Source: Siphonodentalium dalli
Lineage: Eukaryota; Mollusca; Scaphopoda; Gadilida; Siphonodentaliidae
Direction of reading: 5' to 3'
Length of the DNA stretch: 64,000 nucleotides
NCBI GenBank assembly: GCA_032622095.1
Contig: CP136064.1
Coordinates: 183,564,209 to 183,628,208, forward strand
In this document: positions 28,701 to 43,700 of the stretch, in pieces
How positions within the stretch are numbered: position 1 is the first letter of the stretch
Layout of the letters: every line of letters starts with the position of its first letter
Made by a program: the position numbers and the translations under genes
The notes under the pieces: model-generated
Told to the model about the DNA's origin: nothing
The model's database searches: none
The model's input: only the letters and a program-made list of their open reading frames with translations

Positions 28701-31700
28701 TGATATCATTTTATAGCAATGTATGCATTCATTTAATGCTGGGTCAGACCATTTGTCATGACATAATTCTCCAAGTGACAACTCATAATATATATATATG
28801 GGTGATCATCTGCAGTCTATAAATCTTCTAAAACATTTGGGTAAATACCACCAAATTGCGACCGATTGACATGGCAACCGGTTTTGGAAAATTATATGTT
28901 TGGGGGCTGTAGTTTCGCTATACCAGATGTCTGCTTGCGACATTTTGAATCAAAGTTAATTAATTTCCAAAGAAATGGGATCGATGAATATGCCTAAATT
29001 GCCCCCGCTCCTTGTTCCTTCCACTGAAGGGGTCAAGATTCACCTGCCATGGTGACTGCCAACCGAAAACGTGTCTATGCTTCTACGGCTTGGGCTACTA
29101 GGCGCCCACATTTTGGAACAATGACGTCACGAATCATGGCACGCGACACCCACCTGGACCCCTCACTGAGTGATCGGCCTATATTTAATACATGTTACTA
29201 TGCGCAAAACATTTAAGTATAAAAAGAATCATTCGCTGATAACAAGTCTATGAAGTGGGAAATGGATATATCCGTTTCCCATCCTGTAGGTAATGTTTTG
29301 GGAAACAGATAAACGAGTTTAAAAAAAAAGAGGTCATAACTCCTTTAAAATAAATCGGATCAAACCCATATTCGAAATCGATCTGTATTTTGGGCTGACA
29401 ATCTCACATACCAAATTTGGTGTCAATCAGATAAAAAATGTTTGAGTTATGGCAGCATGCATGAATTCTAAGTCGAAAAAGGGCCATAACTCTGTAAAAA
29501 AAACTTGGATCAAACCCATGTTCGAACTCGATCTGTATTTTGGGCTGAGAAACCTATACAGTCAATTTCGCTTTATTGCATAGCGTCGGTGCATGGCTTT
29601 TCTTATGCAGTTAACCGAATATGCATAAAGCCAAAATCACGAAAAAAAGAAGCCCAAGCCGTTTTTCTATCACCAGCATCAGTCTGGAAATACAGTGAAT
29701 TGTTTATGTTTCGTTCATTCAATGTCATCATCAATTTAGTTTGTTTTAAAAAAATAATATCTAAAGAGCTTCATCTATATTAATTTAATGTTATTCCATA
29801 TTATATTATCATCTACGATTGTAAAATGTTCAAGAATAAAACAATGTTCTTGTCGGAACCGCCATTGATAATAAACTCACTATATATTAAAATGTTTATA
29901 TTTAGAATATATCCAATCAATCAGTTAGAAATGCATTACACACATGTAATATTAAACAAATAATCATTAACTACCCACCAAATATCAGTTAATAGCCACC
30001 AAGAACTGGTAAGAAAAACGCCAATGTTTCCCGATAAAAATACTATTTTCGTTTGTTTCACGTGATGAGAAGGGGGATAATTCTATGTACGGTAGTTGCC
30101 GTTTATTTTCGGTAATTTTGTTTGTTTCAAAATAAATAGGTATATATGAAGAGCCTAATCTATATTAAATTGTGTCAATTTAATGTTATCTGATATTATA
30201 TCATCATCTAAAATGCAGTAATGTTGAAGAATAAAACTGTTTTCAGTTTCCCCTATTCTAAATACTGCACACATGCGTAATTTATTCAACACAATACCTA
30301 TAAGAAATGCATGCCATCAAAACGTAATCTAATACAAAAACAAACATTTGTTATCACCCAACCGGACCCAACCATCTATACATGTAGCCAACTAAAAAAA
30401 CTAACAAAAATCAAATTGATTTCCCAATATATCATGCATATTTGTGAGCGCAATTTACGAATCTATATTGAACTATGGGAAGAGGCATAACTCTATTCAT
30501 TAAATGCGTCTTAAAAGTGTCTTAAAAAATTAAATAAAATCATGATCTGATAATTAATCAGTGCACAATCACACCAAAACAATTGATTAGAAACTGTCAA
30601 ACGTAAAAGTTTGCTGAATTGAGCCCCAATATAGTTTTAATTAAACATTGAAGCCCAACAATGTATGACACCTTCTTTAATTTGTATGCTCACAAATGAC
30701 CCCAAGCAACATGACAGTTCAACAAAGGTTATTGTTTTGATAGCACGTGCTCCTGTCTGGAGCATTTCTTTTAATAGTGACCTCATTGACATTGCTATGA
30801 TTTCATTTTGTGCTGCGGCTGCAGTTAATGGAATTAGGTCAAATTCACACTTCAATGCATGCATATTTGCGGCGACTTGATTAATCTTTTGTCATCGCCA
30901 CAGAAGCTGTTTTGTTTCCCAAAAGCCGGCGATTTCTAAGAAGTTGGAGCATGAATAAATATTGAAGACCTGTTAATTATGGGTTATTTAAATTTAGACA
31001 AAATAAATCATTTCGTGTTGCTAAGACAATAATTTGATGATTTATTTCTGAACTGTTTTCCGTAACTTTGCGTAATTAGAGCTACCGATGTCATTCTCGG
31101 AAAATCTTAGTTTCACTTTAGGTTTCAACACAAACTGACCGGGGAAACTGGAATAATTGCGCAGGTGTTTACAAACTTGCATTTTCTGAAGCTGACACAA
31201 TTCAACAGATTCTCTTAATCTGATAGAATTCCTGGAAATATTATTTTATCTTTCAATAGGATTTTCTGAATCTGACATAAATTCCAGGAATCAATTGCGC
31301 CGGTGATTACAAACACCATGTGTTTAGTCAGCGTCTTGACACTTCGTTGATGGAATTCCCGGAAACTTCCTTCCTTTCACTTATCGGAATTGCAACTGGA
31401 ACTGCATGTGCTTACAAACGTTTTTTTATGAAGCAGACACAACTCAAACAAACAAACAATTAAATAAATATTCAAATTTTTGAGAAATCATGCAATTCGC
31501 AAGGAAATATGTAAACATACAGAAAATGTCTGGGGACATAAGTATGTTAGAAGAGATAGAAAAGCATGTGTGTAATAAAACTGAAAACTGCCGTTGTTCT
31601 CGCGATGGTCATTGTTACCAACTTTGTATTAAGTTTTCCCATAAAATAAGTTTTTCAAAGTAAATATTTTTACAAATTGCTATAATTTCGGCACCATGAT

Positions 31701-34700
31701 GTGACTTTTTACCCCTTCTCATCAACATTTTTGGCGATTTTTGTATGCATAAAAACGGAATAGAGTCTGACCCTTATGCAAATAAACAATTAAAAAATAG
31801 TCTTTTTATGAGAAAATGGTTTGGTGCATGCATATTTTAAGCAAATAGCCGAAATATGCATTTAAACGATATGCAATTAACTGAAATTTACTGTATAAAA
31901 AATTTGGTTCCGATCAAATAGAAAATGTTTGAGTTATCGCATTATGCGTAAAGTGTCTACAGACGGACATACAGATGGATGGACAGACGAACGACGAGTG
32001 GTCAATCCGGATGTTGACACTATGTGTACCATACTATGGTATGGGTACACATAAAAAGTTTTATCTCATGCAGAGTACAAGAAAAATGTATCATACCTGG
32101 TGTGCCCTTTAATATTTCAATTCACATTTGTAATCAATTGAAATCAATGTCGAAAAAGCTTTCCATTTATATATCAATAAAACAAACTAGACCTACAGTT
32201 CTAAAAGTGTTATGAACAATTATTTTGTTCTCATAGACTGATACAGAGCTATCAAGTTTATAAAATTTGAAAACCAAAGTTGTCTTCCCATGCAACCAAC
32301 AAAATTCCAAACGAATCTACTAAACACAATCACATTGTTAACCTCCAATAGTAATGATATTAAACAATAAAACCAGATTATGCCTTTAAGATATAATTTA
32401 AATAACCCTGCATATAAAATATAATAGTATAGACATTCCATCTACGATATCTCATCATGTGGCCAACACATCTCCCTGCAGTTAATTAACTCAATGCAAG
32501 AGAGAGTCATTGTAACTGGATACTGTCCCTGTTGTTATGTGTCAGAAGAGAACTTGATGGCATTGTAATCCTGATTTATCAGATTCTATCTGGACAGTGC
32601 AAACTGTGTATCTTTGATCAAAGGGCCATAACTCCATTAAAAAATATCGGATCAAACCCATATTCGAACGCGATCTGTATTTTGGGCTGAGAAACTTGCA
32701 TACCAAATTTGGTTCCGAACAGATAAAAATTGTTTGAGTTATGACAGCATGCATGAATTCGAAGTCGAAAAAGGGCCATAACTCCATAAAAAAAAACTCG
32801 GATCAAACCCATATTCGAACTCGATCTGTATTTTGGGCTGAGAAACGCATATAAAAAATTTGGTTCCGATCGGATAGAAAATGTTAGAGTTATCGCGCCA
32901 TGCATAAAGTGTCTATTGACAAACAGACAGATGACGACGAGTGGTCAATCCGGACGTCGACACTATGTTTATCATACTATGGTATGGGTAAACATAAAAA
33001 TGATTGAATGCCAATAGAGAATATTATTACACACCTCATTTATAAGGATTTCTCGGCGATTTAAAAGTGGTAATTTTATAATACAGAATACAGGTGATCT
33101 ATTCATAATAGAATGCAATAACAATTACTCATCACAATCTAGGAGACTGAGCACTAATTTGTTAAAGAGATTAAAGGTACTCAATCCGATTCGATGGTTC
33201 CCATATAATCAGATTCCAACAACAACAACATTTTTAGAAATGCCACTTCAATTATCAGAATTGATTAATGGCGCAAAAATAGAGTTCATCCGCAATTTGG
33301 TCCGAGACCGTCGACTCTTTACTGGGCCACTAATAATTCTCATTGGTAAAAAATAATAGATTTCAAAAATCGATATCTAATAACTCTGAGCTTTGATAGG
33401 TGGGTTCCTCGACTCAAATCAAATACTTATTAGCCCCGAATCCAAATAAATAGTAATTGAGGGGCGCTTAATCTGATTATGCATCTTTAAGCACTACTTA
33501 CATGAAAGCCAGGACTACCGTCTACACCAGCTGCTCCATCGAATCCAGTAGCTCCCTTCTGTCCTGAGAGACCAGCTGGACCATCTCTACCTTCCATACC
33601 TGAAAATTTATTATGTGAGGTGATAATGTGAAGTGTTAAAAAACAAAAGTTTGTCACTAACATAATAATAATAGAAGGTCGCTGACCAAAATGTCCCCTA
33701 AACCACAGCAGAATTATGGGAAATTTTTCAGGATTTAGTCGGAAATATGGCTTGTTGCCATTCATTGGAAAGCTCTTGGTGAGAGCTTTCAGATGAATGG
33801 CAACAAGCCATATTTCCGACTAAATCCTGAAAAACAATTCAGGATTTAGTCGGAAATAATATGACTAAATCCTGAAAAAATTTCCCATAATTCTGCTGTG
33901 GTTAAAGGGTCATATACTTTGGACATTATATATAGTTTATATTATACTGTATGTCAAACAGATACAAATGACTCACACATACAGTCACAGGCCTCTATTA
34001 TCTTTTGAGAATTGGCTCACGGACTAATAGATTATGTTGTATATAAAGTGATCTGGGAAACAAACATTAAGCGGGCATTTAATAGACATTGACTGTACTG
34101 TATCAGCATTGAATTTAAAATAATTTATTTTTCCTGGGAAATTTTCAAAACTTTTATAGTGCCATCATTTTTTTATGAAAAACTTTGATGACAAAACAAA
34201 TGATTTCTTACAAAATCCAATGTAATCCATAATGAAATTGTTGTTTGTCATTATCACAGTGTGGATCCTAATAGTCACGGTAGCCAATGCTAAGCAATAA
34301 ATTTAAATTCATAAACACAATGGACACTCATGTGTCAATTTGTTTACTTAAAAATCTATAATTATATATTTTATTTATATGTAAATTAAAATAATGCCTT
34401 ATTTGTACTGATTCCTAATTAATCTTTTCACGGGCAGAAATTAGTTATGTTGCTTATAGTAATTAAATCAAGATAATCCATACCAACCTGGGAATCCCAT
34501 TTCACCCATTTCTCCTTTAAAACCTAGGAGTCCGTCAGGGCACGTTCCACAATCCCGACCAGGTTCACCTGTAAAGCAAGAAAAACTAATACAAATATTT
34601 GCAACAAGATATATACAGAACCACACAGGTGTGTGAATGTGGTGAACATTATTATATAAGTTTGTACATCTCTAGACTTGTGGATAATATTTCATTTCTA

Positions 34701-37700
34701 CGACGACGTGGCATTAACCGTTTCCAAATATGAAGTTCATTCCTGGCACAGTAAATGTTCGTGAGAATCGTAGTATTTAGAAATAGTTATAAATACAAGA
34801 TGCAAAAGAATAATTAGTCATGAGTATCGTTGACTGATAAAAACTCGAAGATGATGTGTCCTATATTGCGATGAGTATAATTAATTATAGATATGCGTTC
34901 TCATGATATGGGATGGCCTCTATGTAATATTGTTTACTTCGATGATGTACAGTAATGCTCTAATTAATTGACTCCTTAACCACAGCAGAATTATGGGTAA
35001 CTTTTCAGGATTTAGTCGGAAATATGGCTTGTTGCCATTCATCGGAAAGCTCTCGGATGGACCTTTAAGCTGAATATATATATTGCCTGTATTAAGAAAT
35101 GGAGGGGATCCCATCAATACAGAAACTAATTTAAAGTCACAAATCTAGAGAAGTACATCTGTTAGGATTTTCAAAGGCTTTTCAAAGAGACTGAAATTTG
35201 TAAGAACATTCCCCAGATTGTGTAAGAACCTCCAGCTTTTGTAAGAAAATGACCCAATTTTGTAAGAATCAGAGGTCTCCACTTGTGTAAGAAAAAAATT
35301 GCCAGATTTTGTGAGATTCACCCACTTGGCAAGAAAAATTGCCTGGTTTTGTAACCAGATGATTTTTCTTACAAAAGTGGGAGAATCTTAGAAAACATGG
35401 CATTTTTTTTTTATTCTTAAAAAACCTGGCGACTTTATTACAAAATTGGTCACTTATTATGCCCAGACATCTGATGGAGAATACATACATATTCGAGCAG
35501 TGTAGTTTGATGTTTGGATGAAAATCGCCATTTGTGAGAGTTCCTGATCGATTCGGTACAATTTTTACTCCTACTTTGATTGCAGGGTGATGTACACTCT
35601 CGTATGGGGTATCTTTTGATGTAACTAATAAGTTTTAATATAAAATTGCCAGCTTTTTATGTAAAAAAAACAGGCAACAAGTTTTGAAGTTAAAAAATGC
35701 CAGCTTTTGACGTAAAATCACCCATCTATTTTGGACATGTTTCATGTGTGTCAGAAGGAATTATGATGTAACTAACGAGTTTTGATGTAAAAAAAATGCC
35801 AGCTTTTGATGTAATATCATCAGTCAATGTAGGACAACTTTGACGTATGTCAGAAGGAATTCAGTCATATCTGGAGTCTGACCATGCACAAGAGGACCAA
35901 CACCGATGATAGCCCATATGAGTGTGGCGTGTGCCATATATAAGACATTTAGTGATTCAGAAAACCTGGCAACACACAAAAGAATACACACTGGCGATCG
36001 ACCATTCTAGTATCACATGTCAGAAGGCATTTAATCAGTCCGGAAACCTTGCAAATGATATGAGAATCCACACAGGCAATCATCCATACGAATGTGATAC
36101 AATATGCCATGTCTCACGCATGTATTTGTCGGTTATCATAGTGGTCCTTGATACATTCGATGAAATAAAGAATATAAATAAATAAGCAAATGTGCCATCA
36201 TCTACACCCGTAGCTGTCATGCAAATAAAGATAAAAGTAGAAGGGCACTTCATGTGCTATTCTCATTGACCATATACATATGAAATAATTATGCCGGTTG
36301 TGTCATATTTATACATTGATTCTTTTGTTAGGGTCTTATTGTGCCAGAAACCACCATGGTAACCACCTAACACACGCCTGAGACATGGTATATTGTGTAG
36401 ATTTATCCTTTAAAAATTCCTTGAGCATCCTTATTTGACTAAGCCACTTTACAAGATCATATATCCCTTTACCCAACAAACCGGCCAAAAACGGCCAAAA
36501 TAAAGCTGCAACAGCCTAAATTATATTGGGTCTGTCTCAATAAAACCATACAAATATGAATATCATTGGAACCGGCTCATTGACCACATTGTGATGGTTA
36601 CAGTTATGCCCTGTGCCAATGCATTCTCTTATATATGATAGTCGACCATAGGTCGTCTCGCATATATAAGAGAATGCATTAACACTTTTTACCATTTTTT
36701 CTTACATTCTTTAACAATTTTATAATTTTTAATGTGTTAAGCCAATGCATTCTCTTATATATGCGAGGCGACCTATGGTCGACTCGCATATATAAGAGAA
36801 TGCATTGGCACAGGGCCGTTCTGTTGGGTAAATGGTTAAGCTATCTGAGAATTTAATTATCAAACAACCTGTTACAGAACCTATCATTTTTCTAGTATTG
36901 GAATCCGCTATATACATGTGATATGTGTAGATGATGGCAAATTTACCTATTTATTATTATGCCCCTGACATATAGTGGAGACCTCCGTCCATCCTTCCAT
37001 AACAAACATTTCACAACACAGCTCAAGTATTGATAGTTCAATTTGGCTGTCCTTTGGTATGTCGGTAGACCAGCATTGTGGAAAGGAACCCCACCTTTAT
37101 TCAAGAGTTATGGCCCTTTGCTGGACTTAGTGTAAAAAGTGACAATGCGTCCATAACAAACATTGTGCTGTGGATGTCTTTATTATTGGATTCCGTTGTC
37201 CTTTGGCATGGTGATAGCACAGGTTGGTGGAAAGGATACCCACATACTATGGTCTTCATCCATTAATTTTTACCACAGATACGGCCCTTGTTTGACTTGA
37301 ATATTTGTAAATTGAGGATTCGGGGGTATATAGTGGAGACTCTCGTCCATCTGCTCTTCATAGTGCAGGTTTTGTCCATGCTTTTTTCCAGAGTTATGGC
37401 CCTCTGCCAGAGATATGACCAGGGTTTATTTTGTCTGCACTTTTTTCCAGAGTTATGACTCGGGGCGTAGTCATGGGCATTGGCCCATGCTTGGTGTTGC
37501 CCTTGTTTATATTCTTTCGTTCAATCGAATGTATCAATTCGTTTGGGACCAAGAACCACTATGATAACCGACAAATATTTGTGTGAAACATAGCATATTG
37601 TATCACATTGGTATGGGCGATTGCCTGTGTGGATTCTCATATCATCTGCTAAGTTTCCGGACTGATTAAATGCCTTCCGACACGTGACACTAGTATGGTC

Positions 37701-40700
37701 GATCGCCGGTGTGTATTCTCTTGTGTGTTGCCAGGATTTATGAATCAATAATGGTCTTATATATGGCACAAGCCACACTCATATGGGCGATCGCCGGTTT
37801 TGGTCCTCTTATGCATTGTCAGACTCCAGATATGACTGAATTCCTTATTCCTTCTGACATCAAAGGTGTCCAAATTCGACTAGTGATTTTACATCAAAAC
37901 TCGTTAGTTGCATCAAAAGTAGTCAGTGACATCAAAACCTGGAGTAACAGTTTGACCACATATATGTTGACAAATAAGTTTATGAAGTGTGCCTGGTCAG
38001 CAGTTATTATCAAAACCAACCGACTTGGTTAAAAATAATAATTGACCATTTTTGTAAGAACCTCACACTTTTTAAAGAATTTTTAGCCATTTTTGTAAGA
38101 ATCGAGATCATTTCAAAAGTGGCCACTTATTAAATAATAAGTTATAATTTTTTGTAATAAGGTTGATTTGTTTTAATAATAATAACACTTCATGGACTTA
38201 TTTGTCAACATACAGATGGTAAAGCTGAAGAAGTATCGCTTTTTAATATTTTCAAGACTTTTTAGCAGCAAAATTCACTTAATAGACCTATAGATGTGGA
38301 CAGCATTAAACCATAATCAGGGTGGCGACATATGGTGGAAATATTCGGCCATATGGCCTTCTTCAGCGAAAACAAGTTATAAGGGTACAATCAATTCAAT
38401 ATATGATGTTTATAGCTCCAATGATTTACCAATGTCACACATGCCATCTTTGATTCTTTGATTAAAGCACTATAAGAATGACAAGATGGGATTGAAATTT
38501 TAAATCGAGTCCAGGTGGCTTCAAATCCTTGTGCATATCTTGGCAATTTAAATAGCATGTGTCTATGGATGAAAACATTAACCCTTTCTTGATGGGGGCT
38601 GCATTAGTGCAGCATTAAAGGCCCCTGTGCCAGTGCATTATTTTATATATGCAAGTCTCCCAAAGGGAGCCTCGCATATATAAGAGAATGCACTGGCTTA
38701 CAAGATCAAGGTAAATATTTTTATGCCAATGAATTCTCTTATAAAAATGAGGCGCCCTATGGATGACTCGTATATATAACAGAATGCATATCAGTACAGG
38801 GTTTTCGCAAAAATCCACAAAGCTCCAGTCGTCAAAGGGTTAAATCCTGAGACAGACGGACAAGCGACAGATTGTCGATACAGATATTGACATTCATATC
38901 TGCCTTACATAGTGTATGAGATTTATGAACTGCCTCAGCACTTACACCCTGAAAATACTAAATTTATAGAGCTGTATACTCAGTATGAGTGTTCATTGCT
39001 TCAAATGTGCTTGCTTCAGTTCGCATAAACAAATTCTCATTTCTTATCGAAATGGCCATGTATCGATCAGAATGGTACATTGAAAAGTACATCAAAAAGG
39101 TGACTTACCTAATAGTCCAGAACGTCCAGGAGTACCATCCAAACCTGGCACACCGTCTTCTCCACGTGCTCCAGGCAAACCTACCACTCCCCTGGGTCCA
39201 ATGATATCTGGACCATAACCGGGATAACCAGGAAAACCATGAAGGCCAACATCTCCAGGTGCACCACGCCTTCCTGATCTACCATCGTCACCAGGACGTC
39301 CAGGAAATCCATCCTCTCCAAATTGATCGTCACCACGCACTCCAAGTGTTCCCTTCCCACCCTTAGCGCCAGGGAATCCTCTCAGTCCAGGCTTACCATC
39401 CTCACCAATAATTCCTGCAAAATAATATACAGTAATGCCCTAAGTAATCGACCCCTTAACTACAGATGAATTATGGGTAACTTTTCAGGATTTAGTCGGA
39501 AATATGGCTTGTTGTCATTCATCGGAAAGCTCTCCCTTATGTTGACGGCTCGAGATGTAAACATGGGATACATTGTGCGGCTCTCTGACCAATCAAAGAT
39601 ACTGTTTCTTGCTAGAGGCCGAACATACCCTTATGTTTTGCGCATGTTATCTTAAACCCACTGTCAAAGTGTGATGGGTGACATGGTAATTTTAACGTTG
39701 TGTTGAGATGAGCCAGTCGAATAAATGAAGGGAATTATACACAACATTTGAAATCGTAATATATTTAAATATATAAATATTACAACTGATTCAACATAGA
39801 TCTGATTCAAAAACGCGATAAAAATTCATCAAACTCTGCAGTTGGAGTTTGCTGAATTTTTCTCATGGCCTCCCATGACCTCATTGAAGCCGCCTTTCAT
39901 TTCTTACATATACCTGATGTAAACCAAGGAAGAATTGAACAGTATTTTACTAGAGATAAACGGATCATTACTTTTAAGAGTGACATCATAAGTGATGGGT
40001 CAAGATCAAAATTTTCTGCTATCCTATTCCATTTCTCTGTGACAAGAGCCAAATTATATTGAAAATACAATAATATTTTTCACCAAGCAGCAAATCATAT
40101 TGTTCATAAGAGAAAATTTTATTTTGTTACTTCATTGACATTTTCATTGAAAAGAAATCTGAACTTTACCTCAAAATGCTAAAAAAAAACAGGGCTCTTC
40201 TCAAACTTTACCAAAATTTTATAACAATGAATAACATACCATCATTGCCACGATCTCCCTTGATGGATTCACCAGATTCACCACGCAGACCAGGTAAGCC
40301 ATTATCACCAGGCGATCCAGGGATACCATGTTCACCCAACAGTCCAGCTCTACCAGGAATGCCTGAAAATCAGAACATAAATGTGCTTTAAATTGTGACC
40401 AGAGTGCTTAATCCATCCATGACTGGAGGTTCCTGAAATTTGGCGAAAACCACATGCCAATGTATTATCTTATATATGTGTCTCCTATAGGGAATGCGAG
40501 CCTCCCTATTTAGGAGACTCGTATATATAAGAGAATGCACTGGCACAGGATATTTAATGCTGCATCAGCGCAGCTCCCATTATGAAAGGGCTAAGCAATG
40601 TTCAAATGCCCACAAAGCTCCTTATGTTGCGATGGCACTTTGCATAAGTCCATTGCAATTTACTGTTCACACGATTGAGATATGTTTAGAACACGTTGCT

Positions 40701-43700
40701 TCCAACATGATAGAAGTTATAAATTATGCAATCCTACTGAATATTCCATATGCTATGGAGCATCTTTGCTAGTTTGCCAAACATGTCTAAGACAAAATAA
40801 ATAAAATACTGTGTTCTTAGGCACCTTGCTCATCACCCAAAGAGAGCCTAATAAAAGCAATTATTTGCAAATTTATCAAAACTTTTCGTCAAGTTCAAAA
40901 CTCAATCACCAAGTTATTCAAAATTAGAAATTTAGATATTTTTCTGTTGATGATGTAATGACTAAAATGCGTTGGAGGAGAGATTGCATAGAAAACAATA
41001 GGAATTTAGGCCTTAAAATTATCCATATGCATTACTTTACATAACTTTTGGGAAAAAAAATAAAAATAAAAAGCCTCCCTCAAACATCCAATCATTTTTA
41101 TATAATTGCCTGAGAAGACAGGTATTTATTTTTAACGGCCCAACTGGACTTTTTTCTGAGAAAACATTGTATGAATTAGGCTTATAACTCTACCTTTTCT
41201 GTACTTGTGATATCAAAACCCCTCCAAATGGTAAATAGACCATTACAATGAATATTTTCATGAAACGAATGGGAGAATCCATTAAGTAATGAGATAATTA
41301 AATAATGTACGCACCGTCTAAACCAGGGGGACCGAAATCACCATCAATTCCTTGTTCTCCTGGAGCACCAGGATAGGCCCTCAGATCAGGAATAAAATCG
41401 GCAGGTAAACCCTAAAGATATAAGCATTTATTAATTAGATATCACATTTTTGTCCTGAGTGACCTATTATCGACCTCAGCTGATATCACTCCAAACATGG
41501 ATGATAACCAACTAAACTCAGCTGATAACCCACCAAACTCGGTCGATATCAATTATGACATCACCAAGCAAAGCTTAGTGTTTATGTACAAAATAACATC
41601 AATGGGGGGGGTAGCAATCACAATGATCAATGTGATTGACTTGAAGTAAGGGCGAGTGTTTCATGCCATTTCAAACTGGTGTTTACTCCATAATTTTAAT
41701 GGAAATCATGTATATCTAGTATCTACTTGGACATATAACGTGCATGACCATACACAAAGTGACAACAAGAATATGAAAAACTAGAGGTGTGACTGTCCCA
41801 ATGGGACTAAGGATACCCCCCCGTGTTTTAAAAATACTAAGATGTTTCACATGTCAGTAAACATTTAGTTAAAATAATAATAATAAACAGTTCCCATTGC
41901 AGGTGCACAACCCTAACACTAATCTAAATATTGACCGAAAAAGGTAGGAATAAAAGCATGTGCACAGGTTCCCATGGTACTAAATATCAGTGCCAAGATT
42001 AAAAAACATTGACCTAAAAATGTAGGAATAAAAGCTCGGACAAAATTATGCATGTTGCAAAAAAAATTCTAAGTCCAAAAAGGGGGATAACTCAACCAAA
42101 AAATGTCGGACAGACATCATAGTCGCAGGTGCATGGAATACCATGGTACGAAATATCTGTGTCATGTTAACAAAAAATTTACCTAACAATGTAGGAATAA
42201 AAGCTCGGACAAAATTATACATGTTGCGAACATTTTCAAAGTCGAAAAAGGGGGGATAACTCCACCAAAACAAGACAGTCAATGACTGTGGAGATGCTCA
42301 CCTACTGTAAAGACTGAGAAGAAAGGGACTTTGAAGACTAACAGTACTTGTCAAAATAACTTAAGACAAGTACATGCAGTTCTAAACAGGGACATAGCTA
42401 GGGATTTGCTGATGCTTGAAATTTCTAAGAGCACACTACTGTCAAATCTCCAACCCCCCTTTTAAACAATATAATCTTAACCATACCATAGTCCTAAGTT
42501 GCACATCCCTCTTATGTTGAAATTTTATAACTGGAATGGTTGCTTCAAGCTCTCAAACTTTTGGGAATTTCCAACCTGACATCTCCCATAAAGTTAAAAT
42601 TTGTGCCCCATTTTGGTACAACAGTTTAACATGAAGTAGGCAAATATGGACTGTTGGTTTAAAAACATACTGGTTGGAAAATAAAATCAATTTATGATAA
42701 CTATTCTAACTTATTTTTGGTGTGAAAGTCTAATCTACAACTAATGTTGTATCAGAAATGAAATTTTCAAGAGGAATCTATATATTATTATACAGTAGCA
42801 TACAACATAGATACAGGTAATGTGGGTGGGGGAGCTAAATCTCTTACCTCTGCCCCTATTTGAACAAACATGAATCCCCATCTATGAGATATATTCATCT
42901 AGTAATTTTAAACAGTCACTTTTAAGAGTTGAAGTTAATTGATTTCCCCAAAAATGACCCCATTGGAACAGATCTGAACATGCCGCCCAAGGACCCTGCA
43001 TACTAAATATAAGCTAAATAGACTTGATGGTTCTTGAGAAGTAATAGTTGTTAGAATTACTATGGAGGGAGAAAGTTATGGCCCTGGCATCCCTCCTATT
43101 TGACCCGATGAACTTATTTGAACAAATCTGAATGTGAGTCACCTACATGTAGGGATTTCATATGGATCTCGAGAAGAAAACAATTGTTGATTGATGGATG
43201 GATGGACAGACCAATGGATGGAAGGACACTCTGACAGACCGACTGTTTCAATCCAACAACAGCAATATACCTCCATTGTTTGTCCATAATCAGGTATAAT
43301 GAGTTCACATAGATAAGTGGTTGTTAAGAAAATAATATTGGAACATAGCCTGAATTTAGTGTGTCTGAGGTCCCCATTTGGGCACCTCAATTATGCATTT
43401 TAACTTCTGCAAATTAGGGGATATAGAATCTGAACAGAAGGAAAAAAAGCAGCTAAAAATGTCAATTTGAGACTCGAGATACTTCCCAGAAGATGGGACC
43501 TAAGCAGAATGAGGTCCTCAGAGGGTGTATTTGGTGCTGCTAGCCTGCCGTGTGGGGTAGCATAATTAAATTCACCCTCTGGGAACCTCATTCTACAATG
43601 ACCACTGAGTGTTAATTATAATGTAAACAATGAGGGTGCTTCATTGACAACACTATTAATCTCATTTAAATTATGAATGACATGAATATACACTCTCTGG

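Larger units (their letters stand above)
35160..38180. mobile_element. 3-kb inverted duplication carrying decayed C2H2 zinc-finger sequence
   Basis: The left arm (about 35160-36175) and right arm (about 37510-38180) contain inverted copies of a zinc-finger segment and of flanking text ('gatgtaactaacgagttttga', 'tttgtaagaa'). Arms are similar, not identical. The centre (36180-37510) has a TTAA-type element at 36461-36839 and sequence with 'gttatggccct' phrases. It could be a foldback transposon that captured a gene piece, or a local inverted duplication. Confidence 0.6.

Noticed and set aside
34482-34487. Alternative donor GTATGG for exon 8
   Set aside because: Using it would put the junction out of phase with exon 9; GTTGGT keeps the Gly-X-Y frame.
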